Of a stretch of 64,000 nt of DNA, positions 11,086 to 22,659 are shown one piece after another. The notes beneath the pieces were generated by a model, which was not told where the DNA came from, did no database searches, and saw only the letters and a list, made by a program, of their open reading frames with translations. The stretch comes from Branchiostoma floridae. Taxonomy: Eukaryota > Chordata > Leptocardii > Amphioxiformes > Branchiostomatidae. Location of the stretch: positions 25,677,330 to 25,741,329 of the forward strand of contig NC_049984.1 of the NCBI RefSeq assembly GCF_000003815.2, read 5' to 3'. Position 1 is the first letter of the stretch. Each line of letters starts with the position of its first letter. Position numbers and translations under genes: made by a program.

Positions 11086-11118
11086 AACGTTTCGATGACC
11101 ATCTGTCATCTTTGTCAG
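11086..11118 (-). ncRNA. Hammerhead-ribozyme-like relic
   Basis: On the minus strand the sequence reads CTGACAA, then A, then a hairpin GATGAC-AGATG-GTCATC, then GAAAC and GTT. This is the order of a hammerhead core: CUGANGA box, stem II, GAAA box, short stem III and a U-H cleavage site. Stem II pairs perfectly over six base pairs. The G of CUGA-N-G-A, the general acid position, is A here, so the copy should be inactive. Hammerhead motifs of this compact type are known in Penelope-like retroelement terminal repeats; no reverse transcriptase lies next to it. Confidence 0.5.
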
Positions 11119-11119
11119 A

Positions 11120-11365
11120 GCTATACTGACTGGTTCACAGTGCACTGGAGCTAGGTGTTACAGGTTCACAGCTAGGTGTTACAGGTTCACAGTGCACTGG
11201 GGCTAGGTGACAGGTTCACAGTGCACTGGAGCTAGGTGTTACAGGTTCACAGTGCACTGGAGCTAGGTGTTACAAGTTCACATTGCACTGGAGCTAGGTG
11301 TTACAGGTTCACAGTGCACTGGAGCTAGGTGATACAGGTTCACAGTGCACTGGAACTGGGCGATG
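11120..11365. repeat. Minisatellite, about 31-bp unit
   Basis: About seven to eight tandem copies built from ACAGGTTCACAGTGCACTGG followed by AGCTAGGTGTT. Copies are near identical with one or two deletions (for example one shortened unit at about 11160). It starts directly next to the hammerhead-like motif. Confidence 0.9.
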
Positions 11366-11839
11366 CAGTCCCAAGCGCAAAGTATCTTTAAATTAATAGA
11401 TATTGTCAGGTAACAATGTGATTGATTAACTTAGATCATTCCATTTTGAAAAGATTGTGAGGTGGACAAATCTTCAAGGACGGGCCAGATATGCATGATA
11501 TGTTAGAGGGGCCAAGAGAATCTTTTGAAAATCGCACCATCACTTCATGACTCACGTAGAAATTAATAAAACCCATTGCCATCACTTAGATTACACCATT
11601 TGGAAGGTTGTTGGAAGGGGCCAATCTTCAAATAAAGGGGGAACAAAGTTAGAAGGGCCGAAAAAAATCGGGCTGCCCTGCTAAAAATCGCCGAAACTCT
11701 CCCCAACAATTTCTGAAACATGTTAGACGCATTTTCTGCTTGCTAACGAAGCGGTGAATTATTGATGAATTGGAACCCAGCTATACAGGCTTTTCATTTA
11801 ACGTCATCTTCGCCATGTTGGATTACAGTGTACGAAGTT
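11366..11839. other. No supported feature
   Basis: Unique-looking sequence between the minisatellite and satellite A. No open frame or repeat recognised. Confidence 0.4.
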
Positions 11840-14535
11840 ACTACCTGACTATTTTGCTGTTTTCATCTTCCAATTCCTTACTACAGGACCTTCCAACCAT
11901 ACCAAGTGTATAGTTTCCAACCATATCAAGTGTGCCAGGCAAGAACTTGAACCTTAAGCTACAATCACGTTATTAGGTCATCACCCTAGCCGGTACCGTG
12001 ACAGGCGAAGTTTCAGGAAAAGTACCTAGCTGTTGCGTCTAAACAGGGTCCGTATACTCAAGGATATGTCGGGAAGGAAGTCTCCGACTATTATGCGGTT
12101 TTCATCTTCTGATTCCTTACTATGAGACCTTTCCAACCATATCAAGTCAACCAGGCAAGAACTTGAACCATAAGCTACAATCGTGTTATTAGGTCATCAC
12201 CCTAGCCTGTACCGTGACAGACTAAGTTTCAGGAAAAGTACCTAGCGGTTGCGTCTAAACAGGGTCCGTATACTCAAGGATATCTCGGGAAGGAAGTATC
12301 CGACTATTTTGCGGTTTTCATCTTCCAATTCCTTACAATGGGACCTTTCAAACCGTACCAAATGTGCCAGGCCAGAACTTAAACACTAAGATACAATTGC
12401 GTTATTAATTCATCACCCTAGCAGGTGCCGTGACTTGCGGTGTTTCAAGAAAATGAGCTAGCGGTTGCGTCTAAACAGGGTCCCTATACTCAAGAATATC
12501 TCGGGAAGGAAGTCTCCGACTATTTTGCGGTTTTCATCTTCCAATTCGTTACTACCTTTCCAACCATACCAAGTGTGCCAGGCCGGAAGTTGAACCACAA
12601 ACTACAATCACGTTATTAAGTCATCACCCTAGCCGGTGCCGTGACAGGCTCAAGAAAAGGAGCGAGCGGTTGCGTCTAAACAGGGTCCGTATACTCAAGA
12701 ATATCTCGGGAAGGAAGACTCCGACTATTTTGCGGTTTTCATCTTCCAATTCCTTACTATATAGGACCTTCCAACCATACCAAGTGTGCCAGGCCGGAAG
12801 TTGAACCCTAAACTACAATCGCGTTATTAACACATCACCCTAGCAGGTGCCGTGACAGGCTCAAGAAAAGGAGCGAGCGGTTGCGCCTCAACAGGGTCCG
12901 TATACTCAAGAATATCTCGGGAAGGAAGTCTCCGACTATTTTGCGGTTTTCATCTTCCAATTCCTTACTATGGGACCTTTCCAACCATACTAAGTGTGCG
13001 AGGCCGGTAGTTGAACCCTACACTACAATCGCGTTATTAAGTAATCACCCTAGCCGGTGCCGTGACAGGCTCAAGAAAAGGAGCTAGTGGTTGCGCCTGA
13101 ACAGGGTCCGTATACTCAAGAATATCTCGGGACGGAATTATCCGACTATTTTGTGGTTTTCATCTTCCAATTCCTTACTATGGGACCTTTCCAACCATGC
13201 CAAGTGTGCCAGGTCGGAAGTTGAAAATACAATCGCGGTATTAAGTCCTCGCCCTAGCCGGTGCCGTGACAGGCTCAAGAAAAGTACCTAGCGGTTGCGT
13301 CTAAATAGGGTCCGTTTACTCAAGAATATCTCGGGAAGAAAGTATCCGACTATTTTGCGGTTTTCATCTTCCAATTCCTTACTATGGGACCTTTCCAACC
13401 ATACTAAGTGTGCGAGGCCGGTAGTTGAACCCTACACTACAATCGCGTTATTAAGTCATCACCCTAGCCGGTGCCATGACAGGCTCAAGAAAAGGAGCGA
13501 GTGGTTGCGCCTAAATAGGGTCCGTATACTCAAGAATATCTCGGGAAGGAAGTCTCTGACTATTTGGCGGTTTTCATCTTCCGATTCCTTACTTTGGGAC
13601 CTTTCCTAACATACCAAGTGTGCCATGTCGGAACTTGAACCCTAAATTACAATCGCGTTATTATGTCATCACACTAGCCCGTGCCGTGACAGGCTCAAGA
13701 AAAGGAGCGAGCGGTTGCGCCTAAACAGGGTCCCTATACTCAAGAATATCTCGGGAAGGAAGTCTCCGTCTATTATGCAGTTTTCATCTTCCAATTCCTT
13801 ACTATGGGAACTTTCCAACCATACTAAGTGTGCGAGGCCGGTAGTGGAACACTACGACTACAATCGCGTTATTAAGTAATCACCCTAGCCGGTGCCATGA
13901 CAGGCTCAAGAAAAGGAGCGAGCGGTTGCGCCTAAACAGGGTCCGTATAATCAAGAATATCTCGGGAAGGAATTATCCGACTATTTTGCGGTTTTCATCT
14001 TCCAATTCCTTACTATGGGACCTTTCCAACCATACCAAGTGTGCCAGGCCGGAAGTTGAACCCTAAACTACAATCGCGTTATTAAGTCATTAACTTAGCC
14101 GATGCCGTGACAGGCTCAAGAAAAGGAGCGTGCGGTTGCTCCTAAACAGGGTCCGTATACTCAAGAATATCTCGGGAAGGAAGTCTCCGACTATTTTGCG
14201 GTTTTAATCTTTCAATACCTTACTATGGGCCCTTTCCAACCATGCCAAGTGTGCCAGGCTGGAACTTGAACCATAAGCTACAATCGCGTTATTAAGTCAT
14301 CACCCTAGCCGGTGCCGTGACTGGCGGTGTTTCAAGAAAAGAAGCTAGCAGTTGCCGTCCGTATCAGGGTCCGTATACTAAAGAATATATCGATTTTGTG
14401 GTCATCATCTTCCGATTCCTTACTGTAGGACCTTTTTATGATCAACTATACCCGGTGCGCCATTCCGGAACTTGAACCCTAAGCTACAATCGCCTTAATT
14501 GGTCATCACCCTAGCCAGTGCCATGACAGGCTCAA
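11840..14535 (+). repeat. Satellite A, about 205-bp unit, 12-13 copies
   Basis: The unit can be followed by recurring landmarks: GGGTCCGTATACTCAAGAAT, ATCTCGGGAAGGAAGT, CCGACTATTTTGCGG, TTTTCATCTTCCAATTCC, GACCTTTCCAACCATACCAA and CACCCTAGCCGGTGCCGTGA. The GGGTCCGTATACTCAAG landmark recurs about every 205-215 bases from about 12047 to 14365. All copies run in one direction. Copies at the left edge (before 12.6 kb) keep an extra TTTCAGG segment that later copies lack, so the array has at least two sub-variants. Open frames in it (12881, 13091, 13295) are repeats of one stop-free phase and not genes. Confidence 0.95.
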
Positions 14536-16525
14536 GGTGTGTGTTACTTTCATCACTTGACTTTCATAGTAAAACACGTGACGATTAGGAAGAAAGCAAT
14601 TTGAGTAGTAAAAATTACTTCCTTACTTTTCTGCAAATCTCCTTCATTCGCTTTCGAAAGCGAACGAAGGTTCGCCTGGGGTAACCGCTTAGCGAACCCT
14701 TCGGTAACCGCAAACCAATCCCATACGATGGAACTTCCAGAATCGTTAACAAAATGTGCGTTACTTTCATCACTTGAATTGCATAGTAAAATCTGTGACG
14801 ATTAGGCAGAAAGCAATTTGAGCACTAAAAATTACTTCCTTACTTTTCTACAAGGCTCGAAAGCGAATGAAGGTTCTCCTGGAGTAACCGCTAAGCGAAC
14901 CCTTCGGTAACCGCAAAGCGACCCCATACGATGGAACTTCCAGAATCTTTAACAAAGTGTGCGTTACTTTCATCATTTGAATTTCATAGTAAAACCCGTG
15001 ACGATTAGGCAGACAGCAATGTGAGTACTAAAATTACTTCCTTACCTTTCTAGAAGGCCTGAAAGCGAATGAAGGTTCGTCCTTGGTAACCGGTTAACCG
15101 CTAAGCGAACCCTTCGGTAACCACAAAGCGACCCCATACGATTTAACTTCCAGAATCTTAATCCAAATGTGCGTTACTTTCATCACTTGAATTTTATAGT
15201 AAAACCCGCTACGAATAGGCAGAAAGCAATGTGAGTACTAAAAATTACTTCTTTACTTTTTTGCAAGGCTCGAAAGCGAATGAAGGTTCGCCTGGGGTGA
15301 CCGTTTAACCACTAAGCGAACCCTTCGGTAACCGCAAACCAACCCCATACGATTGAACTTCCAGAATCTTAATCCAAATGTGCGTTACTTTCATCACTTG
15401 AATTTTATAGTAAAACCCTAGACGATTTCCTTTTCTACAAAGCTCGACAGCGAATGAAGGTCCACCTGGGGTAAACGGTCAACCGCTAAGCGAACCCCTC
15501 GGTAACCGCAAAGCGACCCCATACGATGGAACTTGCAGAATCTTAAACCAAATGTGCGTTACTTTCATCACTTGAATTTTATAGTAAAACCCGCTACGAA
15601 TAGGCAGTAAGCAATATGAGTACTAAAAATTACTTCTTTACTTTTTTGCAAAGCTCGACAGCGAATGAAGGTTCGCCTGGGGTAACCGCTAAGGGAACCC
15701 TTCGGCAACCGCAAAGCGACCCTATATGATGGAACTTTAAGAATCTTAAAGAAAGTGTGCTTCATCAATCGAACTTCGTAGTAAAATCCTTGACAATTAG
15801 ACAGAAAGCAATTTGAGTACTAAAAATTACTTCCTTACTTTTCTACAAGACTCGAAAGCGAATGAAGTCTTTGCCTGGGGTAACTGCTAAGAGAACCCTT
15901 CGGTAACCGCTTAGCGACCCCATACGATGGAATTTCTAGAATCTTAAACAAAATTTGCGTACTTTCATCACTCCAATTTTATAGTAAAACCCGTGACGAT
16001 TAGACTGAAAGCATTTTGAGTACTAGAAATTACTTCTTTACTTTTCTACAAGGCTCGAAAGCGAATGATGGTTCGCCTGGGGTAACTGCTAAGCGAACCC
16101 TTCGTTAACCGCAAAGCGACCCTATACGTTGGAACTTCCAGAATCGTACACAAAGTGTGCGTTACTTTCATCATTTGAATTTCATAGTAAAACCCGTGAC
16201 GATTAGGCAAAAAGCCATTTGAGTACTAAAATTACTTCACCTTTCTAGAAGGCTTGAAAGCGAATGAAGGTTCGTCTGGGGTAACAGTTAACCGCTAAGC
16301 GAACCCTTCGTTAACCGCAAAGCAACCCCATACGATGGAACTCCGGGAATCTTCAATAAAATGTGCGTAACTTTCATCACTTGGATTTCATAGTAAACCC
16401 GTGACGATTAGGCAGAAAACAATTTGAGTACTTAAAATTACTTCCTTACTTTTCTGCATGGCTCGAAAGCAAATGAAGGTTCGCCTGGGGTAACCGCTAG
16501 GCGAACCCTTCGGTAACCGCAAGCA
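14536..16525 (+). repeat. Satellite B, about 205-bp unit, about 10 copies
   Basis: A second satellite follows A directly. Landmarks: TGTGCGTTACTTTCATCACT, ATAGTAAAACCCGTGACGAT, TAGGCAGAAAGCAATTTGAG, AATTACTTCCTTACTTTTCT, CGAAAGCGAATGAAGGTTCG, GGTAACCGCTAAGCGAACCC and CCCCATACGATGGAACTTCC. Starts recur near 14540, 14755, 14958, 15169, 15379, 15552, 15756, 15954, 16157 and 16363. Its sequence is unrelated to A although the period is nearly the same. Variants differ by an added GGTTAACCG step. Confidence 0.95.
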
Positions 16526-17197
16526 ACCCTAATTAGCACTCAAATTGCTTTCTGCCTTTTCGTCACGTGTTTTACTATGAAATTCACGTGACAAAAGTAA
16601 CGCACCCTTTGTTCACGATTCTGGAAGTTCCATCGTATGGGTCACTTTGCGGTTAACGATGGGTTCGCTCAGTGGTTACCAAACGGGAACCTTTAGTAAT
16701 TTTTAGCACTGACATTTCCTTCATGTCTTCTCGCCACGTGTTTTACCATGAAATTCAAGTGATAAAAGTAACGCACACTTTCTTCACTCACTTTACGGTT
16801 ACGGAAGGGTTCGCTTAGCGATTACCCAAGGGGAAACTTCATTCACTTTCGAGCCTTGTATAAAAGTAACGAAGAAATTTTTACCACTGATATTTCCTTC
16901 ATGCCTTCTCGCCACGTGTTTTACCATGAAATTCAAGTGATAAAAGTAACGCACACTTTGTTTAAGATTCTGGAAGTTCCATCGTATGGGGTCGCTTTGT
17001 GGTTACCGAAGGGTTCGCTTAGCTGTTACACAAGGGGAACCTTCATTCACTTTCGAGCCTTGTAGAAAAGTATCAAAGTAATTTTTAGCACTCAAATTGC
17101 AAAGAAATCCAAGTGATAAAAGTAACGCACACTTTGTTTAAGATTCTGGTAGTTCCATCCTATGGGGTTGCTTTGCGGTTACCGAAGGGTTCGCTTA
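16526..17197 (-). repeat. Satellite B, inverted copies
   Basis: From about 16526 the same unit continues in the opposite orientation for about four copies: reverse-complement landmarks such as GGAAGTTCCATCGTATGGG and ACTCAAATTGCTTTCTGCC occur in order. The switch is a head-to-head junction after GCGAACCCTTCGGTAACCGC. Several inverted units are shortened. Confidence 0.9.
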
Positions 17198-18272
17198 AGC
17201 CCCGGTCACAAGAATCGTACGACGTCCTTGCGATGGCATATTACGCCTATCGCACGATGATCACAGTGGATCGCAGCTAAATCGTAAGCAAAGTCAGCCA
17301 TCGCAGAGCATCGCAGAGCATCGGATGATGTTCAAAATTTTTCCAGCGTCGTATGATTTTTCACTTGTGTCTCTTCTGTATAGCCGTCTGACCGTTTTTG
17401 TGCTTCTTTAACCAACAAAATGTGGACATAGCTGTTGAATACCTTCCTGATAATATCTTTAACTGTAAAAATAAATAAAAAAAGACCATGATACCAAGAG
17501 TATTACAAGCAAAAGTTCAAATCAAGCGTGAGTACTGGTATGGTTATCTCGGCCTGCTTGCCGGCTCTACGTGTCAGGCTCTTTCGAATATTGTATCATG
17601 TTATGCTATCAACAAAAAGATGCCATCATACAAAAATCATATCATAAGCATTATATCATATATATTTCCGACTCATAGAGCCTGCCTTTATGTTTGAGTT
17701 GTCCCCATGGTTATTACGATTATGGTAAACTGACCCAAGACCGACGAGAGCTGAGATTTGATCTAATTATCAACTCACGTGCATGAAGCGATCAAACAAT
17801 TGTCTGCATCACCTGTGCGGGGCGCGCTGTTCTCTGGTTGCGATTGTGGCAGTTGCGACTGATATATTTTCCCTTTTCGTCAATATCGACAATATCAGGG
17901 AAAACTGAAACCATCACAACATGCTAAAAATTCATAAATCTAAAACCTCATCAGTAGACAAAAATTGCCGTAATGAAGTCTGCTTTGGGGGCAAATAAAA
18001 TCTTACGACGATAGCGAAATTTTGAACATGTTCAAAATCCATTTCAGTCCTATTTTCGTCATAGGAGGCTCCCCGATTTACTATGATTTACCTGCGATTG
18101 ACGCAAATACGCTCTAATGACCTCATCGTACGATGCACTACGATCCTTGTGACCACGGCTTCATATATTTAAACCATTGCTTCCGATTCTTCCCCGACTT
18201 ACGACGTACTGCGCTTATGCCGCGCATAAAACCTCCATCGCAGTCAATCGTACGATTCTTGTGAGACGAGCT
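17198..18272. mobile_element. TTA-flanked DNA transposon (PIF/Harbinger-like, non-autonomous)
   Basis: A 1,075-bp insertion interrupts an inverted satellite B unit. The satellite reads GGGTTCGCTTA before it and TTAGCGGTTACC after it, so the target site duplication is TTA (17195-17197 and 18273-18275). The termini are inverted: AGCCCCGG then TCACAAGAATCGTACGA on the left, and AGCTCGTC then the same 17 bases on the right, read inward. A further inward-facing partial terminus (CGATCCTTGTGACCACGGCTT) lies near 18140-18163, which suggests a nested or partly duplicated end. No transposase frame was seen. A 3-bp TWA target duplication is characteristic of PIF/Harbinger; the superfamily call rests on that. 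Confidence 0.75.
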
Positions 18273-18289
18273 TTAGCGGTTACCGAAGG

Positions 18290-18884
18290 NNNNNNNNNNN
18301 NNNNNNNNNNNNNNNNNNNNNNNNNNNNNNNNNNNNNNNNNNNNNNNNNNNNNNNNNNNNNNNNNNNNNNNNNNNNNNNNNNNNNNNNNNNNNNNNNNNN
18401 NNNNNNNNNNNNNNNNNNNNNNNNNNNNNNNNNNNNNNNNNNNNNNNNNNNNNNNNNNNNNNNNNNNNNNNNNNNNNNNNNNNNNNNNNNNNNNNNNNNN
18501 NNNNNNNNNNNNNNNNNNNNNNNNNNNNNNNNNNNNNNNNNNNNNNNNNNNNNNNNNNNNNNNNNNNNNNNNNNNNNNNNNNNNNNNNNNNNNNNNNNNN
18601 NNNNNNNNNNNNNNNNNNNNNNNNNNNNNNNNNNNNNNNNNNNNNNNNNNNNNNNNNNNNNNNNNNNNNNNNNNNNNNNNNNNNNNNNNNNNNNNNNNNN
18701 NNNNNNNNNNNNNNNNNNNNNNNNNNNNNNNNNNNNNNNNNNNNNNNNNNNNNNNNNNNNNNNNNNNNNNNNNNNNNNNNNNNNNNNNNNNNNNNNNNNN
18801 NNNNNNNNNNNNNNNNNNNNNNNNNNNNNNNNNNNNNNNNNNNNNNNNNNNNNNNNNNNNNNNNNNNNNNNNNNNNNNNNNNNN
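18290..18884. other. Assembly gap (595 N)
   Basis: Run of N directly after satellite B resumes (18276-18289), probably a collapsed part of the array. Confidence 0.99.
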
Positions 18885-20345
18885 TTCACCAGTTATTTCG
18901 AGTTAGTCCGCCGGTTTCAAGATCGAAGCAAATCTCGGCCGCCATGTTGGATCGCCCGTGCTAGGGGTCTGCATGGGGAAATTCTCGATACCTTCCACGG
19001 CTCCATAGACCACAGGACGATGAAACTATGGTTCATAGATTATAGCATGGCACTATTCTATCATTGTCAACTTATAAAACTTGTATACTAAGTGTTTTGC
19101 AGCCTCAATGCAAGCACGCACTCATTGACAGCGCGCTCAGTCATCGTGACCTCCATTGACCTCAACAGCTGTGTGGTGGACGGGACCAACAGGATTTGAG
19201 AGGAGGGTTCTTTGTTTTCTCAGTTGCATACATTCGTCAGCGTTTCTGTTTACAATCTATTAATTTATCTATCTATTCATTGCTTTTTATTTACGTTCAA
19301 TAATACGTTAAAATGTTAAGTCTAATGAATAAATATTAAGGAATTAAAATTATCGCACCGGGTACAAAATGGAATAGACCTATGTGTCGTCGACCTTTTC
19401 GCGCCATCCTTGAATTTTGGACGGTACTACACGACGCTGTGAAAGAGAGCCTGTGGGAGAGGACAGAGAGGCATTGGTTTGCGAAAAAGCACTGGAACAA
19501 GGTGAGACTTACTGGTGGGTATTCCGAATCAACTAGGAGTTGTTATAATGTTGATATGTCTTCTTAACTTCCCCCTACCCAATTTCCGAGATTAGGGCCA
19601 GTACGCTATTTAGCGGGGCAGTACGATTTAGGCTAGGGACGGTACGGTATTTAGCGGGGGTGGCATTGCCCTAGAAATGGCATTTCAAGGGCTAAAGATT
19701 TCAAAGTTTGGCAAAGGGATCTTCCTGATATAGACTTATCTTATCTTATATGCAGACACCAATGAGCAATGTAACATCCAACACCAAAAATCTTATATCT
19801 TACATATATATGTGTGCGTGCGTGCGTGTGTGTGTGTGTGTGTGTGTGTGTATGATAAACAGACATAGCCTTTGCAGCGTGACGTATTGCTCCGGAGTAG
19901 AATACTTCTCCGGAATCATGATGTACCAGAGTAAAAGTGTATTTCTGGTAAATAACGTACGTTTATAATTTATGTGAATGTCATATATGTACATACACAA
20001 AATACACTGGGGCATAGGGACACTCTTTCGTAACACTATCACTTGTCAATATAGAATGTGTCAAGGCTCCATCTCCTTATGTACGTACGATCTTGTCGAT
20101 ATAATATTATACAAATGTATATGCAGTCTGTCTTTCTTATGTGTATGAGTTTATACCAAACATCTATTGCAACATTTCGGTATCGAACAAGACTGATGCC
20201 TATTTTCGACCTATTTATTTTCATTTTTTGACTGATGGTTTGAGCATGTCTGAACATGTGTAAGGGTGTAATGTTTGTAATGATTTATGATATGACAGTA
20301 TATGTAGGATTATCACCTTCTTCAAGAAGGTTATGTATGAATTAT
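18885..20345. other. Intergenic, with a TG microsatellite
   Basis: No supported gene. A (TG)n/(CG)TG microsatellite lies at about 19808-19850. Sequence around 19860-19970 (GCTCCGGAGTAGAATACTTCT) is similar to the reverse complement of about 20905-21040, a diverged inverted pair some 1 kb apart. Confidence 0.5.
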
Positions 20346-20535
20346 TTCATGCCACGTATAGCAACTTGACTGCAAAACTACCGGTCGCTCTCAGCGAGTT
20401 CCTGCCAACAGCAACTTCAGTAAGTGGCGACAGCTTACGTCAGGGGCACCGCAAGTTGGACTGATATCACCCTATCTTTTTCTCCTGTTCATGACTTCAC
20501 ACGCCACGGTCTACACTGATACCTTAATCATCATC
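20346..20535 (+). mobile_element. Non-LTR reverse transcriptase relic
   Basis: From 20437 one frame reads TSGAPQVGLISPYLFLLFM, matching the reverse transcriptase block xxGVPQGSVLSPLLFLLY (motif before the catalytic YxDD). The usual G after Q is V. The frame remains open to about 20530 but the YxDD box is not visible. Isolated 5'- and 3'-truncated fragment; the clade is not resolvable. Confidence 0.6.
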
Positions 20536-21403
20536 ATCATCGCGGGCTGCTTGCCCGGACCAAGTCCATCCTCTCCATCCAGATGATCCCACTACCTCAC
20601 CAGCCAGGCGATGTCCCTCAACGCGCTAACGAGAAGAATACGCTGACAAAATGTTTTATTTGATAGAGCTTGCCGCGTTGCCTCGTCACATTAAAAAAGA
20701 TCGTACTCCGTAAAAAAAAAGGCGTTCATGAAAAAAATATGGTTACCTCGTCCTGAAGTAATGTAACGTCGATATACCACTGACAGTAAAACATGGTGTG
20801 ATATTGATATCATGTTTCATTACAGATACGCCGAGACGCAGGTTAGCTAATGGGTTCCTTGATAAATCCTACATTGTCTTTTGTGTTGCTGTATTGATGT
20901 ACGCATACATAACATTAGTTAGCACAAATACACTATTTTCGGAGTTTTCTCCGGACCATACTCCGGATCAGTATTCCACTCCTGAGCAACACATACATCG
21001 CCTACAAAACAATGAATCACTGCAAAGGTTATGTATGTATATTCACGGTGCATCTTCGCATGATAAACGTAAACAAATATGATACTTATTCGATCAAATG
21101 GTTCCTTGGTATATTGTATACTATACGTAAACATATGCCCGAAAAAGAAAACAGCCTACAACATATCATAAACATAGGTACATCAACTGAAGTTTCATCG
21201 ATACAAAGCATATGTTTAACATTCATCATCATCATCATCGGTCGACGTGATCAAATGTAGACATGTTCGCACATGTCTACACACGACGGGGTTATACCGC
21301 CCCTTACGGGGTGACATACCCTTTCGTAGGCTAATTACAAGACGGGGATGCGCCAGGTCTCCCGTTTAACATTAGGTATCCACATAGACACCTCAAATAT
21401 GGT
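20536..21403. other. No supported gene
   Basis: Contains short ATC and CAT repeats (about 20527 and 21225), and the diverged inverted partner of 19.86-19.97 kb. A small hairpin GACATGTTCGCACATGTC lies at about 21262. Confidence 0.4.
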
Positions 21404-21817
21404 ATGCCTTCATTTTGCGGTCTGTCAATCATGGTAGGCTCGTTCTCATTGAAATGTCGAAAATGCTGTCGCCTGACTTTGCAACTTGATATTGAGCAAA
21501 TTATAGACAGCATGACTGGTCCTTTTGTTTTTCCACAATCCCTGTACTGTTTTACAAGAGATGCACCACAGCATTCATATTTGTTCATGGGTTTGAAGGT
21601 TATCATAGCCTCGGGTGGGATTTCAACCCCTAAAAAATGGCTGTCGCCTGAGAAGAAACGAAGGATTCAAATAGTAGCCAAAAATGGTTGCAAAAGAAAG
21701 GGAACTACGCTAGTCTGTAGAATTACTAGACTATTAGAGTGCGGGTATGTATTTGCATATATCATGCTCAGTCACAATTGTTATAGAGCAAATAAGTTAA
21801 TTTTTTTTTTAATATGA
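21404..21817 (+). other. Open reading frame, 137 codons, unknown
   Basis: The longest uninterrupted frame in this part. The peptide has a small Cys cluster (SFSLKCRKCCRLTLQL), a basic stretch (PKKWLSPEKKRRIQIVAK) and a hydrophobic tail. An opposing frame of 91 codons overlaps it. No family recognised, no splice signals that decide a strand. It may be chance. Confidence 0.2.
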
Positions 21818-21825
21818 ACATTTCA

Positions 21826-22235
21826 ACCCGGAGGTGTACAAGATGCCACATAGGTCTGATGACCTTTGAAGTGATCAGCTTCAAGTGTGGAATCATCTTG
21901 TACCTACAGCAGGATGCTGAGACAAAACAACCAGCCCCTTGATGGGAACAACAGTAGCTGTTGCAATGTTATCTTCCATACAGCCAAACTTAAACAGGTG
22001 ACAGAGCAAAACTATTGGCAATGGCAGGACATCCAGCTTACTCAGGTTATGTTAGTCAGGTCTTGAGTATTACAGCTGTCAAGCCTCTTGGAAACCCAGA
22101 CTTCGGGGACTGTGCCTCTGTTACAGTGGGGGCTGGTTCAGCTAAGTTATATGGGTTTGCTGGGTGTCAAGGCCACAAGTAAATTGAAGTAATGCTTTGT
22201 TCCTTTTGCTCTTGTTCCTAACGGTACTTTGCCTC
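21826..22235 (+). repeat. Dispersed repeat family, copy 2
   Basis: Direct-orientation copy of the repeat at 8925-9325 (there inverted). It aligns from GGAGGTGTACAAGATGCCAC to the stretch TGTTCCTTTTGCTCTTGTTCC. This is the most complete copy with 44715-44885 for comparison. Confidence 0.75.
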
Positions 22236-22659
22236 AGTTTGGCATGTTGGGCTTGCAAACCCTGTGTCGTAGCAGCAAAGGGCAGTTCTACTTTTGTAAA
22301 TAATGGCATAGAAATCCTGGGGTATTTCAGGCGTGCCAGTCAAAACAGTGCAGAGTATCTCGTACAAGGGTATAAGCGATCTTATCCACACTGCTTGTTT
22401 GCTTGCATTTACCTTCGCTGACAGGACACTCCAATTGAAGTTAAAACCCTTGTCCTGCTGGCTATTATTTACTATTACATCCTCCCTGTGCTGGGCATTT
22501 TTTACCCTATTGAAAGAATGGGCACTTCTTTTACTTTGCCCTTTTAAAGTTACTTTCCTGCCACGTAACCCTAGAAAGTTATATATCATTAGAAAGCTAA
22601 AAGTCTCTACTATTTGAAAATGTCAAACAAATGTTACCCAAAGTCATCAATAATGAGAA
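22236..22659. other. No supported feature
   Basis: Overlapping open frames on both strands (up to 123 codons on minus), none with a recognisable domain. Confidence 0.35.

Noticed and set aside
12881-13609. Three related open frames (MRLNRVRILKNISGR...) on plus
   Set aside because: They are one stop-free phase of satellite A repeated every 205-210 bp, without splice sites; other units have stops at the same place.
18177-19091. 304-codon open frame
   Set aside because: Most of it is the 595-bp N gap; the flanks are element end and unrelated sequence.
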